Shown piece after piece: positions 1 to 9,642 of a DNA stretch of 64,000 bases (positions are counted from its first letter, which is position 1; the number at the start of each line of letters is the position of its first letter). This stretch comes from Gammaproteobacteria bacterium (GTDB lineage Bacteria; Pseudomonadota; Gammaproteobacteria; Pseudomonadales; Ketobacteraceae), in NCBI GenBank assembly GCA_013178375.1, contig JABLXQ010000028.1, positions 62,001 to 126,000 on the forward strand. The letters are read 5' to 3'. The translations under genes and the position numbers were made by a program. Below the pieces are notes generated by a model, which was given only the letters and a program-made list of their open reading frames with translations, searched no databases and had not been told where the DNA came from.

Positions 1-3000
1 ACTACACGCACTGGCGTCAGCGCCTGCATCCCGATGATGTCGTCGCAAATGACGAGAGCCTGACCGCCGCCCTGGAAGGTCGCGGCAATTACGACATCAT
101 CTTCCGCATCACGCTGCCCGATGGCCGCATCCGTTTTCTGCAGACAGCCGCCTACATCGAGCGCGATGAAAACAACCAGCCGGTGAAAGTAACCGGCATC
201 AACCTGGACATCACGGCCCAGCGCGAACTGGAAACCCGCCTGCTGCACGCCAAGACTCAGGCCGACCTGGCCAGCGCCGCCAAGTCATCTTTCCTCGCCA
301 ACATGAGCCACGAAATCCGCACGCCGATGAACGCGGTGCTGGGCCTGCTGCAACTGGTGCGCCAGACCGAGCTGAACCTGCGGCAGCAGGATTATGTCGA
401 CAAGGCACTGAGCTCCGGCCGGGCGCTGCTCAGCCTGCTCAACGATATCCTGGACTATTCCAAGATCGAGGCCGGCAAGCTGGAACTGGACCTGCATCCG
501 CTCGAACTGGATACGCTGCTGTGTGAACTGGGGGATGTGCTGTCCGGCAACCAGGGCAAGAAGGATATTGAAATACTGTTCGCGATCGACCCGAATCTGC
601 CGTCAGTGTTGGTGGGCGACAAGCTGCGCCTGCTGCAGGTGATGATCAACCTCGCCGGCAATGCGTTCAAGTTTACCCAGCAGGGGCAAATCGTCATCGG
701 TGTCGAGGAACTGCAGCGTTCAAACGGTTCGATCCTGCTGCGGTTCTCGGTGACAGATACCGGCATCGGCATCAATCCAGAGCAATTGCAGCGCATTTTC
801 CAGAGCTTCACCCAAGCCGAAGCCTCCACTGCGCGCCGCTTCGGCGGCAGCGGCCTGGGCCTCGTCATCAGCAAGCGCCTGATAGACCTCATGCACGGCA
901 CGCTGGAAGTCACCAGTGAGCCCGGCAAGGGCAGTCGCTTCTGGTTTGACGTGCCCTTGAGCGTGGCGAATTTCACTCCCATCAAGGAAAGCTGTCCCAC
1001 CGCCGACGTTCCCCTGCATGTATTGATCGTGGACGACAACCCGGTTGCAGCGGAATTGATGACGGCCACCGCGCAGGCACTGGGCTGGCGTACCCAGACC
1101 GTTTTCAACGGTGCCGATGCACTGGTGCGCGTCGAAACAGCGGCCCGCCACAACGACCGGTTTGATGTGGTGCTGATGGACTGGCGCATGCCCGATATGG
1201 ACGGCCTCGACGCCGCGCAACAGATCCGGCGCAGCAGCACAACCACCAGCTCGCCGCTGGTGATCATGGTCAGCGCCTACGGTCGCGAAATATTGGCGTC
1301 CGAGCAACAGAATGCCGATGCGCCCTTTGCGGATTTCCTCACCAAACCAGTGACACCCCGCCAGCTGGCGAACACAGTGATGCAGGTGCTGACGGGGAAA
1401 TCCGCAACCCAGACACCCGGTTCCGCGCCCAAGCCACGCCTCCAGCGCCTGCACGACATGCGACTGCTGGTGGTCGATGACAACACGATCAACCGCCAGG
1501 TGGTGGCCGAATTGCTGCAAGGTGAAGGCGCCAGCGTGACGCTGGCAGAAGGTGGCGCTGATGGCGTCGCCGCAGTGCAGGCCTCGCCGGACGCCTTCGA
1601 TGCCGTCATCATGGACATGCAGATGCCCGACGTGGATGGTATCGAAGCCACCCGCCGCATCCGTGCCGATGCGCGCTTCAGCCGACTGCCGATCATGGCG
1701 ATGACCGCCAACGCCTCCAACGCTGACCGGGACGCGTGCCTCGCGGCCGGCATGAACGAACACGTGGGCAAACCCATCGATCTTGAACAGACCGTGGCGA
1801 CATTGCTGAAACTGACAGGCCGGCGCGCCACCCAGTCAGGCGCGCTGTCCGCCACACCCGCCGAGACCAAAGCCGCGCTGGTGGAACCCCTGGCGACAAC
1901 ATTGTCACGCCTGGGCGGCAAGCGCGCACTCTACACCCGCATGCTGACCATCTTCGAGCCGGAAGAAAACACCCTGATCGACGAACTCTGCGGGAAAATC
2001 GGACGTCACGATGTAGCCGGCAGCGCAGCCACCCTGCATGCCATCAAGGGCAGCGCCGGCACACTGGGCGCCATCGCGCTGGCGCAGAAAGCCGCTGCAC
2101 TGGAACACCAGTTGAAAGCGGGTGACGCAGCCGCAGTTGAATCAGTGATGTCGCCGCTGACGGTGCAAACACTCAGGCAACTGCTGACGGAATCTGTCCG
2201 CGCACTGCACGCAGCGCTGGCGCAGAGTTCGCCGGAAACCAGCGCAGAAAAGCCGGCCGAGGCAACAGGCCTGATCGACTCAATCCCGCGCGCCAAAATC
2301 CTGATAGTGGACGATCAACCGGTCAACGTCCGCGTCCTGCATGAATTGTTCCGCGACGAATATGAACTGCACACGGCCACCAGCGGTGAGCAGGCACTGG
2401 CGTTGTGCGCCAGCCAGATGCCGGATCTGGTACTGCTGGATGTGATGATGCCGGGCATGGATGGACATGAAGTATGCCGCCAGTTGAAGGCGGATCCGCT
2501 GACCAGCGCGATCCCCGTCATTTTCATCACCGGACAGGTCGACGAGGCGGAAGAGATCATGGCGCTGGAACTGGGTGCCGTGGACTTCATCACCAAGCCC
2601 ATCAACGCGGTGGTGGTCATGGCCCGGGTGAAAACCCACATTGCCCTGAAACGACAAGGCGATCAGCTGCGCTCAAGCGCATTGCTGGACAGCCTCACCC
2701 ACGTTGGCAACCGGCGCAAATTCGACGCCGACCTGCAATTACTCTGGCGCCAGTGCGGCCGGGACAAAACACCGCTGTCACTGATTCTGATCGACGTGGA
2801 TTTTTTCAAAAAATACAACGACCGCTACGGCCATGTATTGGGAGATGCCTGCCTGGTGGTGGTGGCGCGGGCTCTGAAGCAGGCCATCCAGCGCCCCTTT
2901 GATTCACTGGCGCGCTACGGCGGCGAGGAATTCGCCTGTCTGCTGCCGATGACGGATCTGGCCGGCGCAACGGCCATCGCTCAGTCGATGCAGGCACTGG

Positions 3001-3185
3001 TGCGCAGCCTGAACATCGAACACCTCGACTCGACGACGGCACCCGTAGTCACCATCAGCTTGGGCGTTGCAACGCTGATACCCGCCACCGACACCACGCC
3101 CGAACAATTGACTGAACTGGCGGACCAACAACTGTACGCGGCCAAAACGGCAGGACGCGGACAGGTATGTTCCGCCACTCGCTGA
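1..3185 (+). CDS. Hybrid sensor histidine kinase with three receivers, HPt and GGDEF (5' end outside window)
   Basis: The reading frame is open from the first base, so the N-terminus lies upstream. Domains in order are the C-terminal half of a PAS fold (nt 3-210), HisKA with H-box SFLANMSHEIRTPMNAV (His codon 309-311), HATPase_c ending in GGSGLGLVISKRL (about 500-960), and receiver 1 (about 1015-1400, phospho-Asp in VVLMDWRMP). Receiver 2 follows (about 1455-1810, VIMDMQMP), then HPt with LHAIKGSAGTLG (about 1880-2230), receiver 3 (about 2295-2640, LVLLDVMMP) and a diguanylate cyclase domain (about 2670-3175). The cyclase has an active GGEEF site and an upstream RPFD inhibitory (I-site) motif. 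It should autophosphorylate, relay phosphate through the receivers and HPt, and make cyclic-di-GMP. The first half resembles BarA/GacS-type kinases; the receiver-GGDEF tail resembles PleD/WspR. No membrane segment lies in the visible part. Confidence 0.93.
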   Translation, partial: YTHWRQRLHPDDVVANDESLTAALEGRGNYDIIFRITLPDGRIRFLQTAAYIERDENNQPVKVTGINLDITAQRELETRLLHAKTQADLASAAKSSFLANMSHEIRTPMNAVLGLLQLVRQTELNLRQQDYVDKALSSGRALLSLLNDILDYSKIEAGKLELDLHPLELDTLLCELGDVLSGNQGKKDIEILFAIDPNLPSVLVGDKLRLLQVMINLAGNAFKFTQQGQIVIGVEELQRSNGSILLRFSVTDTGIGINPEQLQRIFQSFTQAEASTARRFGGSGLGLVISKRLIDLMHGTLEVTSEPGKGSRFWFDVPLSVANFTPIKESCPTADVPLHVLIVDDNPVAAELMTATAQALGWRTQTVFNGADALVRVETAARHNDRFDVVLMDWRMPDMDGLDAAQQIRRSSTTTSSPLVIMVSAYGREILASEQQNADAPFADFLTKPVTPRQLANTVMQVLTGKSATQTPGSAPKPRLQRLHDMRLLVVDDNTINRQVVAELLQGEGASVTLAEGGADGVAAVQASPDAFDAVIMDMQMPDVDGIEATRRIRADARFSRLPIMAMTANASNADRDACLAAGMNEHVGKPIDLEQTVATLLKLTGRRATQSGALSATPAETKAALVEPLATTLSRLGGKRALYTRMLTIFEPEENTLIDELCGKIGRHDVAGSAATLHAIKGSAGTLGAIALAQKAAALEHQLKAGDAAAVESVMSPLTVQTLRQLLTESVRALHAALAQSSPETSAEKPAEATGLIDSIPRAKILIVDDQPVNVRVLHELFRDEYELHTATSGEQALALCASQMPDLVLLDVMMPGMDGHEVCRQLKADPLTSAIPVIFITGQVDEAEEIMALELGAVDFITKPINAVVVMARVKTHIALKRQGDQLRSSALLDSLTHVGNRRKFDADLQLLWRQCGRDKTPLSLILIDVDFFKKYNDRYGHVLGDACLVVVARALKQAIQRPFDSLARYGGEEFACLLPMTDLAGATAIAQSMQALVRSLNIEHLDSTTAPVVTISLGVATLIPATDTTPEQLTELADQQLYAAKTAGRGQVCSATR

Positions 3186-3203
3186 GAGCGCCCTTCCGCC
3201 CCG

Positions 3204-4058
3204 CTACGCCGCCAAAAATGCGTTTATCGCCTCTGCCACCGGCGCAAACGTCTCCGCTTCCAGATGCAAATGGTGATTGCCGTCCAGCAGCACCTGCTGG
3301 CACCCCGGAATTTTATCGGCGCGGTTCTGCAGCGTTTTTTCCGTGGCAAAAAAACTGTGGCGACCGCGCACCAGCAACACGGGCATGGTGAGTTTCTGCA
3401 AATAGGCGGTCACCATATCTTCCGTCAGCCGGATCGCCGACGACATTTTCAGACGCGGATCAGAGCGCCAGGTAAAACCTTCGCCCGCCGGCATCAGCCC
3501 GCGATTGCAGATATGGGTGGAAGCATCAACGCTGATCACGCCAATGGCATGGGCGCGGGTGTGAATCGCATCGTCGCGGGTTTCATACACCGGCTTGCGT
3601 TTGGCGCTGGTTTTCTTCATGTCCTCCACCGCCTTGCGCAGCACCCTGGGTGCATCTTCCGCCGGATTGGTATTGCTGCCGATGCCCTCGATCAGAACCA
3701 GTTTGCTCACCCGCTCGGGAAAACTGCCGGCGGTGAACGTGGCAATGCCGGCGCCCATCGAGTGGCCCATCAGAATGAACTGCTGCAACCCCAGCGCATC
3801 CGCCAGGCCAATCACATCGTCCACATTATCAATCGTGTGGTAACGCACACCCTCGGGCCTGTGACCGCTGTAACCGTGGCCGGCAAAATCCAGCGCAATC
3901 ACGCGGTGATTTTTCAGCGCCGGCGCCAACCGGTCGTACGACGCCGCATTGTCCAGCCAGCCGTGCAGCGCAATGATCGCCGGCAGTTCCGGATCGCCCC
4001 ACTGCCTGGCCGCCAGCTCCATTCCGTTCACCTGCACACGGATTTCCTCGGTAATCAT
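3204..4058 (-). CDS. Alpha/beta hydrolase
   Basis: The predicted protein has 284 residues. It has an oxyanion-hole motif HGW at 32-34 and a nucleophile elbow GHSMG with Ser100, typical of the alpha/beta-hydrolase fold; a late GNHHLHLE segment probably supplies the catalytic histidine. The usual GxxD acid position reads GRHS, so the acid residue is unclear. The ATG at 4058 overlaps the TGA of the upstream hydrolase as ATGA, which favours this start over the in-frame codon at 4067 and implies translational coupling. The substrate cannot be read from the sequence. Lipid or ester hydrolysis is plausible, because acyl-CoA and glycerolipid genes lie upstream on the same strand. The gene converges on the kinase with a 18-base gap. 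Confidence 0.85.
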   Translation of the reverse strand: MITEEIRVQVNGMELAARQWGDPELPAIIALHGWLDNAASYDRLAPALKNHRVIALDFAGHGYSGHRPEGVRYHTIDNVDDVIGLADALGLQQFILMGHSMGAGIATFTAGSFPERVSKLVLIEGIGSNTNPAEDAPRVLRKAVEDMKKTSAKRKPVYETRDDAIHTRAHAIGVISVDASTHICNRGLMPAGEGFTWRSDPRLKMSSAIRLTEDMVTAYLQKLTMPVLLVRGRHSFFATEKTLQNRADKIPGCQQVLLDGNHHLHLEAETFAPVAEAINAFLAA

Positions 4059-4834
4059 GGCTGGCACTCCCGGACAAATTGATGAATGAGTTCAGCCGCC
4101 ACATCCGGCTGCTGCAATGGATACATGTGCTCGCCGGGAATCTGTTCCAGCGGAATCTTGAAATGCTGCGCAAACGGCACCACCATGTCTGCACGGCTGG
4201 CATCGCTGCGATCGGCATACACCAGTTTCATCGGCAACTGCGGCGGCCGTTTGCAGGATTTCAGGTTGTCCGACGTGTTGCGGAAAATCTCCACTTCAAC
4301 ATCCACGCGGAAACGCAGTTTCACCTGATCGCCCTCGCTCTGCTCGATGGACGCATTGCAGAAGGATTCAAAACAGTCCGGATGGAACTGGAACAGGCGC
4401 TTCGACGCGAAATACTCGATGGCATTGGCGCGGTTGGGCCAGATCTGTTTGCGATTTTTGGATTTGGCGGCGGGCGTCACGTCGTCGGCCTTGCCCACCA
4501 GCTTCAGCAATTTGAACATCATGGCCATGCGACCCCACATCAGCGGCGGGTCCAGCATCAGCACGCCACGGAACAGCTCCGGGCGTTTGCAAGCGGCAAT
4601 AAACGTGACGACTGCCCCCATCGAATGACCCACGCCCAGCACCGGCTCTTTGGCGTTGCGCTGCAGAAAGTCGATCAGCTCGTCCGCCAGATAGCGCCAG
4701 TTGTGGGTGCAGGGAAACGTCGGATTGTGGCCGAACATCGGCAGAGCAATCACCGAGTGGGGTTGCAGGCGGTCAAATATCGGCTGGTAGGCCGCCGCAG
4801 GCACACCGTTGGCGTGGGCAAAATGAACAAGCAT
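4055..4834 (-). CDS. Alpha/beta hydrolase
   Basis: This 259-residue protein has the nucleophile elbow GVGHSMG (Ser71) and an N-terminal HANG oxyanion-type motif close to the start. It belongs to the same superfamily as the downstream gene, with which it shares a four-base ATGA overlap. The two differ in length and elsewhere in sequence, so they are not a recent duplication. A middle insertion rich in Lys, Arg and Asn (about residues 120-150) probably forms the lid. The substrate is unknown. Position after a TraB/GumN gene and an acyl-CoA synthetase suggests lipid or ester metabolism, which is only contextual. Confidence 0.85.
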   Translation of the reverse strand: MLVHFAHANGVPAAAYQPIFDRLQPHSVIALPMFGHNPTFPCTHNWRYLADELIDFLQRNAKEPVLGVGHSMGAVVTFIAACKRPELFRGVLMLDPPLMWGRMAMMFKLLKLVGKADDVTPAAKSKNRKQIWPNRANAIEYFASKRLFQFHPDCFESFCNASIEQSEGDQVKLRFRVDVEVEIFRNTSDNLKSCKRPPQLPMKLVYADRSDASRADMVVPFAQHFKIPLEQIPGEHMYPLQQPDVAAELIHQFVRECQP

Positions 4835-4894
4835 GATGGCGTCTTCCCCATGGTTAACTGGTCGTAAAGCCAGACAGGTGCTGATGATAACCGG

Positions 4895-5764
4895 TCAGGG
4901 GCTTACTGGCTGCACCCGGTAGCCGGCTTTGCGCAACAGTTGCAGCAACCCCTGCTCCCCCGGCAGATGCAGTGCACCCACCGCAATCAGGTTACCGGAT
5001 TTGTTCAGGTGCACCTGCAACCGTTCAAACATGCGCTGGTTGCGGCGCTCAACTATTTCCGTCATCAGCCGTTCCATCACCGGGCTGTGCACGTTGAGCG
5101 TCTGGCTCTGGGCGAAAGCATGAATGGCATCGATGTCACCGGCCCGGTAGAGTTCCTTCATGCGCGCCAGATTGCGGTCGAAATCCGCCTGCTGCTGCAG
5201 GCTCAGATGCAGGAATTCGATCTGTTCCTGCAGCGTGAGACGGTCGAACAGATCCAGCTGCTCATCGATGGTTTCCAGGGAATGCACCTGCTTGCCCGCG
5301 TTCTGAAAACGGTATTGCAGGCTGACGTCCAGCACGGGTTCCAGCGAAGGCACCGGGAAATTCAGCATCAATCCCACTGCCCAGGGTTTCAGGCGCTGCA
5401 GGCTGGCGGGCGCCATGCCCCGCTGTTTCATCACAGCACTGATCTGACTGTACAGATCGCTGCCCACCAGCTGGCGCAAAGTGGATTCCTGCAGCGTCGT
5501 GCGATCAGCAATGACCTGCAGCGATTGCGCTCCCTGCTTCACTTCCAGCAGCAGCACATCCGCCTGACTGACAACCCGGTCCACATGGGCCGGCAGTTTC
5601 ACGATATCCCGGTCCGCCACATGGATGGTGCCAAAAATATGATTATGCTTCCCTTCCTTTTCGATCTGCCACAGCAGGCTGGCGGATGCGAGCGGCGCCA
5701 GCAACAGCGCATACAGGCATGCCAACCACGTCAGCGTTGATCGAGTGAAGTGCAAGATGTTCAT
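4895..5764 (-). CDS. TraB/GumN family protein, exported
   Basis: The 289-residue protein starts with a signal peptide or N-terminal anchor ending near PLASA, followed by HIFGTIHVAD and DVLLLEVK. It closes with LIAVGALHLPGEQGLLQLL. The paired GTIH and GALH histidine motifs plus the acidic EVK motif are the signature of the TraB/GumN family, which is related to metal-dependent Tiki-type proteases. A role in periplasmic proteolysis is inference. The longest frame begins at a TTG at 5788. The ATG at 5764 has a GGAG 11 bases upstream and gives a cleaner signal peptide, so I prefer it. It follows the acyl-CoA synthetase after 33 bases on the same strand. Confidence 0.85.
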   Translation of the reverse strand: MNILHFTRSTLTWLACLYALLLAPLASASLLWQIEKEGKHNHIFGTIHVADRDIVKLPAHVDRVVSQADVLLLEVKQGAQSLQVIADRTTLQESTLRQLVGSDLYSQISAVMKQRGMAPASLQRLKPWAVGLMLNFPVPSLEPVLDVSLQYRFQNAGKQVHSLETIDEQLDLFDRLTLQEQIEFLHLSLQQQADFDRNLARMKELYRAGDIDAIHAFAQSQTLNVHSPVMERLMTEIVERRNQRMFERLQVHLNKSGNLIAVGALHLPGEQGLLQLLRKAGYRVQPVSP

Positions 5765-5797
5765 AAGCCACAACACTCCGGGGAACAAACTGCCTGC

Positions 5798-7507
5798 TCA
5801 TTCCCACTGTACTTTTTCCGATGATTCGTACCAGTTCTCGATGCGGTCCTCGTAACGGGATTCCAGTACATTGCGTTTGATTTTCAGTGTGGGGGTCATT
5901 ATTCCATTTTCAATCGTCCAGTCTCCCCGGGTCACCACGATGGTCTTGATTTTTTCATGCGGATCCAGCTTTGCATTCACTTTCTGGTACAGCTCCAGCA
6001 GTTCGGCGTGAATGACGTCGCGGCTGGCGCCGGCACGCAGCGCATTGCTATCGTTTTCCGACAGCGACACCAGCGCCATCGGCTGTGGCATGCCGTTGCC
6101 CACCACGCAACACTGCTCCACATGGGCGTCCGCCAGCAGTTTCGCTTCGATGGGGAACGGCGCCACGTACTTGCCCTTGCTGGTCTTGAAGATCTCCTTC
6201 ATGCGCCCGGTGATGCGCAGGCTGCCATCGGCTTCGATCGCGCCCACGTCACCGGTATGCAGGAAGCCTTCTTCGTCGAGGGCTTCGGCGGTTTTGCCCG
6301 GTTCCTTGTAATAGCCCACCATGGTGGTAGGCGCGCGCACCAGTATTTCGCCGCCTTCCCCCAGCTTCACATCCACCGACGGATTGGGCTGCCCCACGTA
6401 ACCGGGCCGGCCGCGTCCCTGCCGGGTGGTGTGGGAATAACCGAAGTTTTCCGTCATGCCGTAGACCTCGATAATCTCGATGCCCAGCTCTTTGTACCAG
6501 CCCAGCAGGCTGTTGGATATGGGTGCGGCGCCGCTCATGCTGAGCCGGGCCTGATCCAGCCCCAGGCCGTGACGGATTTTTTTCTTGATGTAGCCGGACA
6601 GGCCGGGCACGCGAAACAGCAGGCGCAGTTTTTTCTCGGGAAATTTTGCAAACACGCCCGACTGGAACTTGGACCAGATGCGCGGCACCGCAAAAAACAG
6701 GGTCGGTCGCGCCCGTTGCAGATCATGGGCGAAGGTGTCGAGGGATTCGGCAAAGTACACGTGGAAACCCTGGTACAGCTGAATCATCTCGATACAGGCA
6801 CGCTCGGCCACATGCGACAGCGGCAGATACGACAGCATGCGGTCGCGGCTGGAGATTTCATAAATATCCGATGCCAGCGAGGCGCAGGAGGCAATGCTGT
6901 TGAACGTATGCATCACGCCCTTGGGCATGCCGGTAGTGCCGGAGGTGTAGATGATGGTAGCCAGTTCACCGTGGCTGCGGGACGGGTTTTCCGTCAACGG
7001 CGCCTGTTGTGCCACCAGCGCATCCCAGCCGGGAAAATCCGTGGGCGGGCTGAGGGGATAACTGATGCAGTGGATGTTACTGTCCACGCCGGATTTCATG
7101 CTGTCCCAACCGTCCAGCTTGCCCACGAACAGGATTTTTGATTCGCTGTGCTGCAGGATCTGGCGCACCGAATCCGCCGTCAGGGTCGGGTACAGCGGCA
7201 CCGATACACCACCGGCCATCCAGATCGCCAGATCCGACAGAATCCACCAGGCGCAGTTCTTGGAGAGGATGGCAATGCGTTCGCCGGGCTTCACGCCGAG
7301 CGTTTTGAGATAGGCCGCCATCGAACGCACCTGACGGCCAGCCTCGGCCCAGGTCATGTCCTTGATCACGCCGTTGCCCATAGGCTGGGTGAAACAGATT
7401 TTGGCGGGGTGGTTTTTTTCCCAGAAGTAAAACCGCTCCAGCGGCAGGGGAATGCCAGTGTTGGCAGCACCGCTCGGACGTGATTTCAAAGGGGCGGTCA
7501 CCGTCAT
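5798..7507 (-). CDS. AMP-dependent acyl-CoA synthetase
   Basis: This is a 569-residue member of the ANL adenylate-forming superfamily. The P-loop-like motif IIYTSGTTGMPKGVM, the motif VYGMTE, the hinge region HTGDVGAIEADGSLRITGR and the C-terminal Lys region (ETKGK-like FKTSKGKYVAPFPIE) are all present. It should activate a carboxylic acid, probably a medium- or long-chain fatty acid, to acyl-CoA through an acyl-adenylate. The ATG at 7507 is preceded by GAGGTG at good spacing; the longest frame begins two codons earlier at a GTG. From memory, an AMP-binding enzyme also sits near gpsA and sixA in Pseudomonas, so this block seems old and conserved. Confidence 0.93.
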   Translation of the reverse strand: MTVTAPLKSRPSGAANTGIPLPLERFYFWEKNHPAKICFTQPMGNGVIKDMTWAEAGRQVRSMAAYLKTLGVKPGERIAILSKNCAWWILSDLAIWMAGGVSVPLYPTLTADSVRQILQHSESKILFVGKLDGWDSMKSGVDSNIHCISYPLSPPTDFPGWDALVAQQAPLTENPSRSHGELATIIYTSGTTGMPKGVMHTFNSIASCASLASDIYEISSRDRMLSYLPLSHVAERACIEMIQLYQGFHVYFAESLDTFAHDLQRARPTLFFAVPRIWSKFQSGVFAKFPEKKLRLLFRVPGLSGYIKKKIRHGLGLDQARLSMSGAAPISNSLLGWYKELGIEIIEVYGMTENFGYSHTTRQGRGRPGYVGQPNPSVDVKLGEGGEILVRAPTTMVGYYKEPGKTAEALDEEGFLHTGDVGAIEADGSLRITGRMKEIFKTSKGKYVAPFPIEAKLLADAHVEQCCVVGNGMPQPMALVSLSENDSNALRAGASRDVIHAELLELYQKVNAKLDPHEKIKTIVVTRGDWTIENGIMTPTLKIKRNVLESRYEDRIENWYESSEKVQWE

Positions 7508-7618
7508 GTTCACCTCGCATCGTCACTTGTTTTAGTTGTTATCAGCACGCGCAATCGAAGTGAATATGACGAATGATTCCAGTAAACGCAAGCCAGGCGC
7601 CTGGCCCCTGCAGGACAA

Positions 7619-8074
7619 TCAGCGCGGGTGCTGCAGCCACTGCAGTTGTGCCTGTCCCGCTCCTATGCAAGGGCAGGACAGCAGGGCCACCGAACCCGTG
7701 CCCATCATCTGCCCCGCCGATACGCTGCCTTCCAGCAGCACGCCCAGCAGGGAACCCACCAGCGGCTGGTGGCTGACCATCAACAACGGATCGGCCTGGT
7801 ACTGCTCGATTTTTTTCAATGCCTCGAACGGATCGTTGTCGGGCGTGATGCCATCCACGGTTTCCAGCGGCACGATACCAAGGCCATCGCACAGGATGCG
7901 TGCGGTCTGTTGGGCCCGCAGGTAGGGGCTGGCAATCACCCGCACCGGCGGCTTCAGCCGGATATGGTCCAGCATGCGTACCACCTGCTGCCGCCCCAGA
8001 TCACTCAGGGGGCGGTCCGCATCGGTGCGCGCATATTGCACGGCATCGCCGTGACGCATGATATAAAGCTGCAT
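7619..8074 (-). CDS. sixA: Phosphohistidine phosphatase SixA
   Basis: The 151-residue protein begins MQLYIMRHGDA, with the RHG catalytic motif at residues 7-9. It continues with RPLSDLGRQQV, SPYLRAQQTARIL and MVSHQPLVGSLL, the complete SixA form of the histidine phosphatase superfamily. Known SixA proteins remove phosphate from phosphohistidine, including HPt domains. A GGGAG sequence lies 9 bases before the ATG. It sits 14 bases after gpsA on the same strand and about 110 bases before the acyl-CoA synthetase. An HPt-containing hybrid kinase lies 4.4 kb away, but a link between the two is speculative. Confidence 0.93.
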   Translation of the reverse strand: MQLYIMRHGDAVQYARTDADRPLSDLGRQQVVRMLDHIRLKPPVRVIASPYLRAQQTARILCDGLGIVPLETVDGITPDNDPFEALKKIEQYQADPLLMVSHQPLVGSLLGVLLEGSVSAGQMMGTGSVALLSCPCIGAGQAQLQWLQHPR

Positions 8075-8088
8075 GCAGGCTTGCTCCC

Positions 8089-9147
8089 TTATGCCTTTGC
8101 CTTCTTGAACGACGCCAGTTTGTCCGGGCCCGGCAGCACGAACTCCACATCGGAATTCTGCTCCCCCAGCATCAGGCGCTTGATCACGTCCTTCAGCTGC
8201 TTGCCCTCGAAGATGATTTCATGCAAACCGTGCACCAGCGGCATGTAAACTTCCAGCTCCACTGACTGCTTCTTCACCAGGCGAATGGTATTGACGCCCT
8301 CGGCAGTGCCGCCCAGATTCGCCAGGATATCGTCCAGCGGTTTGCCCTGGCCCAGGCCGAAACCCACCTGGAAATTGCGGCTCAACGGCGACGTGCAGGT
8401 AACGAACAGATCGCCCACGCCGGCCAGACCGAGAAAGGTCATGGGATTACCACCCAGTTTGGCGGCGAAACGGCTCATTTCCGCCAGGCTGCGGGTAATC
8501 AGCATGGCCTTGGTGTTCTCGCCCATGCCCAGCGCCGACGCCATGCCAGATGCAATGGCATAAATGTTTTTCAGCGCGCCCGCCAGTTCCACGCCGAACA
8601 CGTCGTTATTGGCGTACACACGAAAATAATTGCACGACAGCACGTCCTGCACCCGCGTGCGCACGTCTTCATGCTCGCTGGCGATGACGGTGCCGGTCAG
8701 CACGCGCTGCGCCACTTCCTTCGCCAGATTGGGGCCGCTGAGCACACCGATCTTGCCGCAGGGACTTTCCTGTTCCAGGATCTGGCTCATCATCAGAAAG
8801 CCGTCTTCCTCGATACCCTTGGTGGTGCTTACCAGGATGTGACCGGGGTGCAGAAACGGGCGCGCCTGCTGCAACACAGCTCGAAATGCCTTGCTGGGAA
8901 TCGCAACGAAAATGATCGTGGTGTCCTGCACCGCCTCGCGCAGATCGGTGGTGGGCAGGATGGAAGAATTGAGTTTTTTACCCGGCAGATAGCGGGTGTT
9001 TTCGTGCTGGGTGCGGATGGATTCGACGATGTCCTGATCCCGCATCCACAGGGTAACGCTGTGCCCGTTGTCGGCGACGATATTGGCAATGGCCGTGCCG
9101 AAACTTCCCCCACCCAGTACCGCAATTTTTTCAGCCGGTATCGACAT
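8089..9147 (-). CDS. gpsA: NAD(P)-dependent glycerol-3-phosphate dehydrogenase
   Basis: The 352-residue protein begins with the dinucleotide-binding sequence [15 protein letters not shown] (glycines 12-17). It contains [36 protein letters not shown] and [16 protein letters not shown], all hallmark GpsA motifs including the catalytic Lys in GALKNI. It reduces dihydroxyacetone phosphate to sn-glycerol-3-phosphate for phospholipid synthesis in the cytoplasm. Length is slightly above the usual 330-340 residues because of a C-terminal extension. It lies between a small conserved protein (48 bases upstream) and sixA. Confidence 0.97.
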   Translation of the reverse strand: MSIPAEKIAVLGGGSFGTAIANIVADNGHSVTLWMRDQDIVESIRTQHENTRYLPGKKLNSSILPTTDLREAVQDTTIIFVAIPSKAFRAVLQQARPFLHPGHILVSTTKGIEEDGFLMMSQILEQESPCGKIGVLSGPNLAKEVAQRVLTGTVIASEHEDVRTRVQDVLSCNYFRVYANNDVFGVELAGALKNIYAIASGMASALGMGENTKAMLITRSLAEMSRFAAKLGGNPMTFLGLAGVGDLFVTCTSPLSRNFQVGFGLGQGKPLDDILANLGGTAEGVNTIRLVKKQSVELEVYMPLVHGLHEIIFEGKQLKDVIKRLMLGEQNSDVEFVLPGPDKLASFKKAKA

Positions 9148-9195
9148 ACAACTCCCTGGCAGTATTTTTTTGTTGAATCGGGCGCCCGCGCCGTC

Positions 9196-9516
9196 TTACT
9201 TCAGCCAGCGTTTCAGGCCGAATTCAGTCACCAGGAAATCCCGCGTGCCAGCCGGCCCGCTCAGATCCAGCTTGATCGGCCCCTGATTGGATTCCACGAT
9301 CAGTTGCAGGCGCAAAAAAGAATTCACCACCCGTTCGATTTCGATCATTTGCGCCAATGGTTTGATGACCTGGCTTTCGCGACCGAAATTCAGAGTGTAA
9401 CCCTCGTCATGAACTTGCACCGATTTAAGGGAATCCAGCACCACGGCCAGAATCGGTTCACGCAGTTCCAGTGCAGTTTCCCGGCTCAAAGGATACTTGA
9501 TCGATATTTCAACCAC
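9196..9516 (-). CDS. Conserved hypothetical protein upstream of gpsA
   Basis: This small 106-residue soluble protein has no signal peptide or membrane segment. It opens with VEISIKYPL and ends VTEFGLKRWLK. I do not recognise a domain. The start is a GTG at 9516 preceded by a strong AGGAGG, which supports it as a real gene despite its size. It is first in the apparent minus-strand run that continues with gpsA, sixA and the acyl-CoA synthetase. From memory, a small uncharacterised gene also precedes gpsA in Pseudomonas. Confidence 0.75.
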   Translation of the reverse strand: MVEISIKYPLSRETALELREPILAVVLDSLKSVQVHDEGYTLNFGRESQVIKPLAQMIEIERVVNSFLRLQLIVESNQGPIKLDLSGPAGTRDFLVTEFGLKRWLK

Positions 9517-9595
9517 ACGCCCCTCCTGAGATGTCCCCGCTGAGTGAACTCATTCTAGCAGGTAGCCCGGCTGAATAAACGCATTGAAATGACAT

Positions 9596-9625
9596 AAAAA
9601 AGGCGCCCTTAAAGCGGCGCCTTTT
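9596..9625 (-). terminator. Rho-independent terminator of htpG
   Basis: A perfect GGCGCC/GGCGCC stem (9602-9607 and 9616-9621), extended by A/T pairs, is followed on the minus strand by six T residues. It sits 17 bases past the htpG stop codon. The stem is symmetric enough to work weakly on the other strand, but no gene there needs it. Confidence 0.85.
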
Positions 9626-9642
9626 ATAGCCTTTTGGAACTG

